Positions 40,357 through 50,126 of a stretch of DNA of 64,000 nt are shown in pieces; the first letter of the stretch is position 1, and the number at the start of each line of letters is the position of its first letter. A program made the translations under genes and the position numbers. The DNA is from Auanema rhodensis (taxonomy: Eukaryota; Nematoda; Chromadorea; Rhabditida; Rhabditidae). Below the pieces are notes generated by a model. The model did no database searches, was not told where the DNA came from, and saw only the letters and a program-made list of their open reading frames with translations. The stretch is from positions 23,513,638 to 23,577,637 of the forward strand of contig OZ059900.1 of assembly GCA_964057225.1 (NCBI GenBank). Direction: 5' to 3'.

Positions 40357-43300
40357 AGGTTTCATTGACATTGCATGAGTTTGAACACATGAAATCGTAA
40401 GTCAAAACCTTGTTTACAGCGAAATTTCCAAAAACTGGTTTTCCAGCATAATAAAATATTTCTCATGGGAAATACTGTGTTTTTGTATTTTTCTAGTGTT
40501 CAGCATGTAAAATACTTCATTTTAGTATGTAACACGCTGAAATTCGTTGCATTTGACGACTCATATGAACAAAAATCGATTTAATCAATATAAGCCATAA
40601 GGGGCGTGCCCTCAGAATATGCTAATTTCCTTAATTTTCTAACCCCTGTTTTTTGTCGTGAAAGTGGAACTAGACGTTGTAGGAACAATTTTGAGCTAGG
40701 TTTCATTGACATTGCATGAGTTTGAACACATGAAATCGTAAGTCAAAACCTTGTTTACAGCGAAATTTCCAAAAACTGGTTTTCCAGCATAATAAAATAT
40801 TTCTCATGGGAAATACTGTGTTTTTGTATTTTTCTAGTGTTCAGCATGTAAAATACTTCATTTTAGTATGTAACACGCTGAAATTCGTTGCATTTGACTA
40901 CTCATATGAACAAAAATCGATTTAATCAATATTAGTCATAAGGGGCGTGCCCTCAGAATATGCTAATTTCCTTAATTTTCTAACCCCTGTTTTTTTGTCG
41001 TGAAAGTGGAACTAGACGTTGTACGAACAATTTTGAGCTAGGTTTCATTGACATTGCATGAGTTTGAACACATGAAATCGTAAGTCAAAACCTTGTTTAC
41101 AGCGAAATTTCCAAAAACTGGTTTTCCAGCATAATAAAATATTTCTCATGGGAAATACTGTGTTTTTGTATTTTTCTAGTGTTCAGCATGTAAAATGCTT
41201 CATTTTAGTATGTAACACGCTGAAATTCGTTGCATTTGACGACTCATATGAACAAAAATCGATTTAATCAATATTAGCCATAAGGGGCGTGCCCTCAGAA
41301 TATGCTAATTTCCTTAATTTTCTAACCCCTTTTTTTTTGTCGTGAAAGTGGAACTAGACGTTGTACGAACAATTTTGAGCTAGGTTTCATTGACATTGCA
41401 TGAGTTTGAGCACATGAAATCGTAAGTCAAAACCTTGTTTACAGCGAAATTTCCAAAAACTGGTTTTCCAGCATAATAAAATATTTCTCATGGGAAATAC
41501 TGTGTTTTTGTATTTTTCTAGTGTTCAGCATGTAAAATGCTTCATTTTAGTATGTAACACGCTAAAATTCGTTGCATTTAACGACTCATATGAACAAAAA
41601 TCGATTTAATCAATATTAGCCATAAGAGGCGTGCCCTCAGAATATGCTAATTTCCTTAATTTTCTAACCCCTGTTTTTTTGTCGTGAAAGTGGAACTAGA
41701 CGTTGTACGAACAATTTTGAGCTAGGTTTCATTGACATTGCATGAGTTTGAACACATGAAATCGTAAGTCAAAACCTTGTTTACAGCGAAATTTCCAAAA
41801 ACTGGTTTTCCAGCATAATAAAATATTTCTCATGGGAAATACTGTGTTTTTGTATTTTTCTAGTGTTCAGCATGTAAAATACTTCATTTTAGTATGTAAC
41901 ACGCTAAAATTCGTTGCATGTGACTACTCATATGAACAAAAATCGATTTAATCAATATTAGTCATAAGGGGCGTGCCCTCAGAATATGCTAATTTCCTTA
42001 ATTTTCTAACCCCTGTTTTTTTGTCGTGAAAGTGGAACTAGACGTTGTACGAACAATTTTGAGCTAGGTTTCATTGACATTGCATGAGTTTGAACACATG
42101 AAATCGTAAGTCAAAACCTTGTTTACAGCGAAATTTCCAAAAACTGGTTTTCCAGCATAATAAAATATTTCTCATGGGAAATACTGTGTTTTTGTATTTT
42201 TCTAGTGTTCAGCATGTAAAATGCTTCATTTTAGTATGTAACACGCTGAAATTCGTTGCATTTGACGACTCATATGAACAAAAATCGATTTAATCAATAT
42301 TAGCCATAAGGGGCGTGCCCTCAGAATATGCTAATTTCCTTAATTTTCTAACCCCTTTTTTTTTGTCGTGAAAGTGGAACTAGACGTTGTACGAACAATT
42401 TTGAGCTAGGTTTCATTGACATTGCATGAGTTTGAACACATGAAATCGTAAGTCAAAACCTTGTTTACAGCGAAATTTCCAAAAACTGGTTTTCCAGCAT
42501 AATAAAATATTTCTCATGGGAAATACTGTGTTTTTGTATTTTTCTAGTGTTCAGCATGTAAAATACTTCATTTTAGTATGTAACACGCTAAAATTCGTTG
42601 CATTTAACGACTCATATGAACAAAAATCGATTTAATCAATATTAGCCATAAGAGGCGTGCCCTCAGAATATGCTAATTTCCTTAATTTTCTAACCCCTGT
42701 TTTTTTGTCGTGAAAGTGGAACTAGACGTTGTAGGAACAATTTTGAGCTAGGTTTCATTGACATTGCATGAGTTTGAACACATGAAATCGTAAGTCAAAA
42801 CCTTGTTTACAGCGAAATTTCCAAAAACTGGTTTTCCAGCATAATAAAATATTTCTCATGGGAAATACTGTGTTTTTGTATTTTTCTAGTGTTCAGCATG
42901 TAAAATGCTTCATTTTAGTATGTAACACGCTAAAATTCGTTGCATTTGACGACTCATATGAACAAAAATCGATTTAATCAATATTAGTCATAAGGGGCGT
43001 GCCCTCAGAATATGCTAATTTCCTTAATTTTCTAACCCCTGTTTTTTTGTCGTGAAAGTGGAACTAGACGTTGTACGAACAATTTTGAGCTAGGTTTCAT
43101 TGACATTGCATGAGTTTGAACACATGAAATCGTAAGTCAAAACCTTGTTTACAGCGAAATTTCCAAAAACTGGTTTTCCAGCATAATAAAATATTTCTCA
43201 TGGGAAATACTGTGTTTTTGTATTTTTCTAGTGTTCAGCATGTAAAATGCTTCATTTTAGTATGTAACACGCTGAAATTCGTTGCATTTGACGACTCATA

Positions 43301-43774
43301 TGAACAAAAATCGATTTAATCAATATTAGCCATAAGGGGCGTGCCCTCAGAATATGCTAATTTCCTTAATTTTCTAACCCCTGTTTTTTTGTCGTGAAAG
43401 TGGAACTAGACGTTATACGAACAATTTTGAGCTAGGTTTCATTGACATTGCATGAGTTTGAACACATGAAATCGTAAGTCAAAACCTTGTTTACAGCGAA
43501 ATTTCCAAAAACTGGTTTTCCAGCATAATAAAATATTTCTCATGGGAAATACTGTGTTTTTGTATTTTTCTAGTGTTCAGCATGTAAAATACTTCATTTT
43601 AGTATGTAACACGCTGAAATTCGTTGCATTTGACGACTCATATGAACAAAAATCGATTTAATCAATATAAGCCATAAGGGGCGTGCCCTCAGAATATGCT
43701 AATTTCCTTAATTTTCTAACCCCTGTTTTTTGTCGTGAAAGTGGAACTAGACGTTGTAGGAACAATTTTGAGCT
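39331..43774 (+). repeat. Left arm of a 4.4-kb-armed macro-palindrome
   Basis: Each monomer from 39331 to 43774 has a subtype-matched partner on the opposite strand at 44836-49279. Partner coordinates always sum to 88610, so the axis is at 44305. Examples are 43434-43774 with 44836-45176 (both 341 bp), 43092-43433 with 45177-45518, and 40357-40697 with 47913-48253. The rare GAGCAC base at 41410 falls on its complement at exactly 47200. The subtype match fades inside the outermost monomer, near 39513, where the left copy has GCTAAAA and the right copy has GCTGAAA. Confidence 0.93.
40357..43774 (+). repeat. Ten diverse monomers leading to the palindrome centre
   Basis: Monomers start at 40357, 40698, 41040, 41382, 41724, 42066, 42408, 42750, 43092 and 43434. 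This block is more varied than those to its left. It shows AATATAAGCC with a T6 tract (40357 and 43434, hence only 341 bp), GACTACTC, a T9 tract from G-to-T change (41040, 42066), TTTAACGAC with GAGGCG (41382, 42408), GAGCAC in place of GAACAC (41410), CATGTGAC (41920) and ACGTTATACGAAC (43092). Several types occur twice, three monomers apart (41040/42066, 41382/42408), suggesting an internal 1,026-bp duplication. These are the only indel-bearing forward monomers outside the junctions. Confidence 0.92.
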
Positions 43775-43909
43775 AGGTTTCATTGACATTGCATGAGTTT
43801 GAACACATGAAATCGTAAGTCAAAACCTTGTTTACAGCGAAATTTCCAAAAACTGGTTTTCCAGCATAATAAAATATTTCTCATGGGAAATACTGTGTTT
43901 TTGTATTTT

Positions 43910-43993
43910 GTTCGCTTCATTTTAGTATGTAACACGCTGAAATTATGCTTCATTTTAGTATGTAACACGCTGAAATTCGTTGCATTTGACGAA
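43910..43993. other. Fold-back inversion junction with local rearrangement
   Basis: The forward monomer beginning at 43775 follows the consensus to p135 (43909). It then lacks p136-141, resumes with p142-145 (GTTC, 43910-43913), lacks p146-157, and resumes at p158 (43914). At p188 (43944) it jumps back to p156, which makes a 33-bp tandem duplication (43945-43977). It then runs to p203 (43992), where the sequence becomes the reverse complement of p161 onward. Net change is -6, -12 and +33, which accounts for the observed +15 offset exactly. The bases GA at 43991-43992 fit both sides, a 2-bp microhomology. Confidence 0.9.
43914..43977 (+). repeat. 33-bp partial tandem duplication at the junction
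   Basis: A 31-base stretch beginning GCTTCATTTTAGTATG and ending GCTGAAATT (p158-188) occurs at 43914-43944 and again at 43947-43977. The second copy carries the two preceding monomer bases AT (p156-157), giving a 33-bp step. It lies within 16 bases of the fold-back point and I saw it nowhere else in the window. Confidence 0.93.
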
Positions 43994-44835
43994 GTATTTT
44001 ACATGCTGAACACTAGAAAAATACAAAAACACAGTATTTCCCATGAGAAATATTTTATTATGCTGGAAAACCAGTTTTTGGAAATTTCGCTGTAAACAAG
44101 GTTTTGACTTACGATTTCATGTGTTCAAACTCATGCAATTTTAATGAAACCTAGCTCAAAATTGTTCCTACAACGTCTAGTTCCACTTTCACGACAAAAA
44201 ACAGGGGTTAGAAAATTAAGGAAATTAGCATATTCTGAGGGCACGCCCCTTATGGCTTATATTGATTAAATCGATTTTTGTTCATATGAGTCGTCAAATG
44301 CAACGAATTTCAGCGTGTTACATACTAAAATGAAGTATTTTACATGCTGAACACTAGAAAAATACAAAAACACAGTATTTCCCATGAGAAATATTTTATT
44401 ATGCTGGAAAACCAGTTTTTGGAAATTTCGCTGTAAACAAGGTTTTGACTTACGATTTCATGTGTTCAAACTCATGCAATGTCAATGAAACCTAGCTCAA
44501 AATTGTTCGTACAACGTCTAATTCCACTTTCACGACAAAAAAACAGGGGTTAGAAAATTAAGGAAATTAGCATATTCTGAGGGCACGCCCCTTATGGCTA
44601 ATATTGATTAAATCGATTTTTGTTCATATGAGTCGTCAAATGCAACGAATTTCAGCGTGTTACATACTAAAATGAAGTATTTTACATGCTGAACACTAGA
44701 AAAATACAAAAACACAGTATTTCCCATGAGAAATATTTTATTATGCTGGAAAACCAGTTTTTGGAAATTTCGCTGTAAACAAGGTTTTGACTTACGATTT
44801 CATGTGTTCAAACTCATGCAATGTCAATGAAACCT

Positions 44836-47800
44836 AGCTCAAAATTGTTCCTACAACGTCTAGTTCCACTTTCACGACAAAAAACAGGGGTTAGAAAATT
44901 AAGGAAATTAGCATATTCTGAGGGCACGCCCCTTATGGCTTATATTGATTAAATCGATTTTTGTTCATATGAGTCGTCAAATGCAACGAATTTCAGCGTG
45001 TTACATACTAAAATGAAGTATTTTACATGCTGAACACTAGAAAAATACAAAAACACAGTATTTCCCATGAGAAATATTTTATTATGCTGGAAAACCAGTT
45101 TTTGGAAATTTCGCTGTAAACAAGGTTTTGACTTACGATTTCATGTGTTCAAACTCATGCAATGTCAATGAAACCTAGCTCAAAATTGTTCGTATAACGT
45201 CTAGTTCCACTTTCACGACAAAAAAACAGGGGTTAGAAAATTAAGGAAATTAGCATATTCTGAGGGCACGCCCCTTATGGCTAATATTGATTAAATCGAT
45301 TTTTGTTCATATGAGTCGTCAAATGCAACGAATTTCAGCGTGTTACATACTAAAATGAAGCATTTTACATGCTGAACACTAGAAAAATACAAAAACACAG
45401 TATTTCCCATGAGAAATATTTTATTATGCTGGAAAACCAGTTTTTGGAAATTTCGCTGTAAACAAGGTTTTGACTTACGATTTCATGTGTTCAAACTCAT
45501 GCAATGTCAATGAAACCTAGCTCAAAATTGTTCGTACAACGTCTAGTTCCACTTTCACGACAAAAAAACAGGGGTTAGAAAATTAAGGAAATTAGCATAT
45601 TCTGAGGGCACGCCCCTTATGACTAATATTGATTAAATCGATTTTTGTTCATATGAGTCGTCAAATGCAACGAATTTTAGCGTGTTACATACTAAAATGA
45701 AGCATTTTACATGCTGAACACTAGAAAAATACAAAAACACAGTATTTCCCATGAGAAATATTTTATTATGCTGGAAAACCAGTTTTTGGAAATTTCGCTG
45801 TAAACAAGGTTTTGACTTACGATTTCATGTGTTCAAACTCATGCAATGTCAATGAAACCTAGCTCAAAATTGTTCCTACAACGTCTAGTTCCACTTTCAC
45901 GACAAAAAAACAGGGGTTAGAAAATTAAGGAAATTAGCATATTCTGAGGGCACGCCTCTTATGGCTAATATTGATTAAATCGATTTTTGTTCATATGAGT
46001 CGTTAAATGCAACGAATTTTAGCGTGTTACATACTAAAATGAAGTATTTTACATGCTGAACACTAGAAAAATACAAAAACACAGTATTTCCCATGAGAAA
46101 TATTTTATTATGCTGGAAAACCAGTTTTTGGAAATTTCGCTGTAAACAAGGTTTTGACTTACGATTTCATGTGTTCAAACTCATGCAATGTCAATGAAAC
46201 CTAGCTCAAAATTGTTCGTACAACGTCTAGTTCCACTTTCACGACAAAAAAAAAGGGGTTAGAAAATTAAGGAAATTAGCATATTCTGAGGGCACGCCCC
46301 TTATGGCTAATATTGATTAAATCGATTTTTGTTCATATGAGTCGTCAAATGCAACGAATTTCAGCGTGTTACATACTAAAATGAAGCATTTTACATGCTG
46401 AACACTAGAAAAATACAAAAACACAGTATTTCCCATGAGAAATATTTTATTATGCTGGAAAACCAGTTTTTGGAAATTTCGCTGTAAACAAGGTTTTGAC
46501 TTACGATTTCATGTGTTCAAACTCATGCAATGTCAATGAAACCTAGCTCAAAATTGTTCGTACAACGTCTAGTTCCACTTTCACGACAAAAAAACAGGGG
46601 TTAGAAAATTAAGGAAATTAGCATATTCTGAGGGCACGCCCCTTATGACTAATATTGATTAAATCGATTTTTGTTCATATGAGTAGTCAAATGCAACGAA
46701 TTTTAGCGTGTTACATACTAAAATGAAGTATTTTACATGCTGAACACTAGAAAAATACAAAAACACAGTATTTCCCATGAGAAATATTTTATTATGCTGG
46801 AAAACCAGTTTTTGGAAATTTCGCTGTAAACAAGGTTTTGACTTACGATTTCATGTGTTCAAACTCATGCAATGTCAATGAAACCTAGCTCAAAATTACT
46901 CGTACAACGTCTAGTTCCACTTTCACGACAAAAAAACAGGGGTTAGAAAATTAAGGAAATTAGCATATTCTGAGGGCACGCCTCTTATGGCTAATATTGA
47001 TTAAATCGATTTTTGTTCATATGAGTCGTTAAATGCAACGAATTTTAGCGTGTTACATACTAAAATGAAGCATTTTACATGCTGAACACTAGAAAAATAC
47101 AAAAACACAGTATTTCCCATGAGAAATATTTTATTATGCTGGAAAACCAGTTTTTGGAAATTTCGCTGTAAACAAGGTTTTGACTTACGATTTCATGTGC
47201 TCAAACTCATGCAATGTCAATGAAACCTAGCTCAAAATTGTTCGTACAACGTCTAGTTCCACTTTCACGACAAAAAAAAAGGGGTTAGAAAATTAAGGAA
47301 ATTAGCATATTCTGAGGGCACGCCCCTTATGGCTAATATTGATTAAATCGATTTTTGTTCATATGAGTCGTCAAATGCAACGAATTTCAGCGTGTTACAT
47401 ACTAAAATGAAGCATTTTACATGCTGAACACTAGAAAAATACAAAAACACAGTATTTCCCATGAGAAATATTTTATTATGCTGGAAAACCAGTTTTTGGA
47501 AATTTCGCTGTAAACAAGGTTTTGACTTACGATTTCATGTGTTCAAACTCATGCAATGTCAATGAAACCTAGCTCAAAATTGTTCGTACAACGTCTAGTT
47601 CCACTTTCACGACAAAAAAACAGGGGTTAGAAAATTAAGGAAATTAGCATATTCTGAGGGCACGCCCCTTATGACTAATATTGATTAAATCGATTTTTGT
47701 TCATATGAGTAGTCAAATGCAACGAATTTCAGCGTGTTACATACTAAAATGAAGTATTTTACATGCTGAACACTAGAAAAATACAAAAACACAGTATTTC

Positions 47801-49279
47801 CCATGAGAAATATTTTATTATGCTGGAAAACCAGTTTTTGGAAATTTCGCTGTAAACAAGGTTTTGACTTACGATTTCATGTGTTCAAACTCATGCAATG
47901 TCAATGAAACCTAGCTCAAAATTGTTCCTACAACGTCTAGTTCCACTTTCACGACAAAAAACAGGGGTTAGAAAATTAAGGAAATTAGCATATTCTGAGG
48001 GCACGCCCCTTATGGCTTATATTGATTAAATCGATTTTTGTTCATATGAGTCGTCAAATGCAACGAATTTCAGCGTGTTACATACTAAAATGAAGTATTT
48101 TACATGCTGAACACTAGAAAAATACAAAAACACAGTATTTCCCATGAGAAATATTTTATTATGCTGGAAAACCAGTTTTTGGAAATTTCGCTGTAAACAA
48201 GGTTTTGACTTACGATTTCATGTGTTCAAACTCATGCAATGTCAATGAAACCTAGCTCAAAATTGTTTGTATAACGTCTAGTTCCACTTTCACGACAAAA
48301 AAACAGGGGTTAGAAAATTAAGGAAATTAGCATATTCTGAGGGCACGCCCCTTATGGCTAATATTGATTAAATCGATTTTTGTTCATATGAGTCGTCAAA
48401 TGCAACGAATTTCAGCGTGTTACATACTAAAATGAAGCATTTTACATGCTGAACACTAGAAAAATACAAAAACACAGTATTTCCCATGAGAAATATTTTA
48501 TTATGCTGGAAAACCAGTTTTTGGAAATTTCGCTGTAAACAAGGTTTTGACTTACGATTTCATGTGTTCAAACTCATGCAATGTCAATGAAACCTAGCTC
48601 AAAATTGTTCGTACAACGTCTAGTTCCACTTTCACGACAAAAAAACAGGGGTTAGAAAATTAAGGAAATTAGCATATTCTGAGGGCACGCCCCTTATGAC
48701 TAATATTGATTAAATCGATTTTTGTTCATATGAGTCGTCAAATGCAACGAATTTTAGCGTGTTACATACTAAAATGAAGCATTTTACATGCTGAACACTA
48801 GAAAAATACAAAAACACAGTATTTCCCATGAGAAATATTTTATTATGCTGGAAAACCAGTTTTTGGAAATTTCGCTGTAAACAAGGTTTTGACTTACGAT
48901 TTCATGTGTTCAAACTCATGCAATGTCAATGAAACCTAGCTCAAAATTGTTCGTACAACGTCTAGTTCCACTTTCACGACAAAAAAACAGGGGTTAGAAA
49001 ATTAAGGAAATTAGCATATTCTGAGGGCACGCCTCTTATGGCTAATATTGATTAAATCGATTTTTGTTCATATGAGTCGTCAAATGCAACGAATTTCAGC
49101 GTGTTACATACTAAAATGAAGTATTTTACATGCTGAACACTAGAAAAATACAAAAACACAGTATTTCCCATGAGAAATATTTTATTATGCTGGAAAACCA
49201 GTTTTTGGAAATTTCGCTGTAAACAAGGTTTTGACTTACGATTTCATGTGTTCAAACTCATGCAATGTCAATGAAACCT
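44836..49279 (-). repeat. Right arm of the macro-palindrome
   Basis: This is the reverse-complement counterpart of 39331-43774, with thirteen monomers in mirrored order and the same total length, including the two 341-bp copies (44836-45176 and 47913-48253). Differences I noticed are few: the CATGTGAC base at 41920 is CATTTGAC on this side (46690), two adjacent changes sit at 46898-46899, and the outermost monomer 48938-49279 is a hybrid. That monomer has GAGGCG like 39331 but then GCTGAAA and A158 like 40357. The near identity implies a single recent inverted duplication or continuing gene conversion between arms. Confidence 0.92.
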
Positions 49280-50120
49280 AGCTCAAAATTGTTTGTATAA
49301 CGTCTAGTTCCACTTTCACGACAAAAAAACAGGGGTTAGAAAATTAAGGAAATTAGCATATTCTGAGGGCACGCCCCTTATGGCTAATATTGATTAAATC
49401 GATTTTTGTTCATATGAGTCGTCAAATGCAACGAATTTCAGCGTGTTACATACTAAAATGAAGCATTTTACATGCTGAACACTAGAAAAATACAAAAACA
49501 CAGTATTTCCCATGAGAAATATTTTATTATGCTGGAAAACCAGTTTTTGGAAATTTCGCTGTAAACAAGGTTTTGACTTACGATTTCATGTGTTCAAACT
49601 CATGCAATGTCAATGAAACCTAGCTCAAAATTGTTCGTACAACGTCTAGTTCCACTTTCACGACAAAAAAACAGGGGTTAGAAAATTAAGGAAATTAGCA
49701 TATTCTGAGGGCACGCCCCTTATGACTAATATTGATTAAATCGATTTTTGTTCATATGAGTCGTCAAATGCAACGAATTTTAGCGTGTTACATACTAAAA
49801 TGAAGCATTTTACATGCTGAACACTAGAAAAATACAAAAACACAGTATTTCCCATGAGAAATATTTTATTATGCTGGAAAACCAGTTTTTGGAAATTTCG
49901 CTGTAAACAAGGTTTTGACTTACGATTTCATGTGTTCAAACTCATGCAATGTCAATGAAACCTAGCTCAAAATTGTTCGTACAACGTCTAGTTCCACTTT
50001 CACGACAAAAAAACAGGGGTTAGAAAATTAAGGAAATTAGCATATTCTGAGGGCACGCCTCTTATGGCTAATATTGATTAAATCGATTTTTGTTCATATG
50101 AGTCGTCAAATGCAACGAAT
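48254..50120 (-). repeat. Three-monomer duplication at the outer end of the inverted block
   Basis: Reading outward, the inverted monomers 48254 (ACGTTATACAAAC), 48596 (GCTAAAA, TAGTC) and 48938 (GAGGCG) are followed by 49280, 49622 and 49964 of the same three types. The unit is therefore 1,026 bp, nearly twice. The left arm has these types only once (40015, 39673, 39331). The joining monomer 48938-49279 is a hybrid of the 39331 and 40357 types with a switch near p183-p240, as expected from unequal exchange. Confidence 0.85.
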
Positions 50121-50126
50121 TTTGAA
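50118..50126. other. Second inversion junction (return to + strand)
   Basis: The last inverted monomer ends around p183-186 and the sequence continues as forward monomer p24-27 (TTTGAACACATG). TTT at 50121-50123 fits both sides: the complement of p185-183 in the GCTAAAA subtype and p24-26 of the forward repeat. This is a 3-bp microhomology with no inserted bases. The following forward monomer therefore lacks p1-p23. Confidence 0.92.

Larger units (their letters stand above)
43775..44835. repeat. Central spacer of the palindrome (1,061 bp)
   Basis: The spacer is not unique sequence. It consists of a truncated forward monomer (43775-43992) followed on the other strand by a partial monomer (43992-44152), a 341-bp monomer matching the 43434 type (44153-44493), and a 342-bp monomer with AATTAG and TACGAAC (44494-44835). 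The last two, plus 44836-45176, read as a two-monomer duplication in the right arm, which explains why the mirror axis (44305) lies about 313 bp right of the fold-back point. The partial inverted monomer has two private changes near 44140-44142 (CAATTTTAATG in place of CAATGTCAATG). Confidence 0.88.
43992..50120 (-). repeat. Inverted satellite block, 6,129 bp
   Basis: Here the monomers read on the - strand. The block starts with a partial monomer (p161 to p1, 43992-44152), continues with 17 full monomers and ends with a partial one (p342 to p186, 49964-50120). Three monomers are 341 bp long (from 44153, 44836 and 47913), each with the T6 tract and AATATAAGCC. It is head-to-head with the left array at about 43991 and tail-to-tail with the right array at about 50121. 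It carries two small duplications absent from the left arm: two monomers near the centre and three at the outer edge. Confidence 0.96.

Noticed and set aside
43780-43968. 62-codon open frame on the - strand across the fold-back junction
   Set aside because: It is open only because small deletions and a 33-bp duplication next to the junction disturb the normal monomer stops. The product repeats the same short phrase twice, matches nothing I recognise and has no counterpart in the other monomers.
43883-44095. 70-codon open frame on the + strand across the fold-back junction
   Set aside because: It runs from a forward into an inverted monomer, so its two halves are the two strands of the same satellite. 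It is a by-product of the rearrangement with no sign of coding constraint.
43992-50120. Inverted block as a foldback transposon or an inserted mobile element
   Set aside because: It is made entirely of the same satellite, with no unique terminal repeats, target-site duplication or coding sequence. Its subtype order mirrors the adjacent array.
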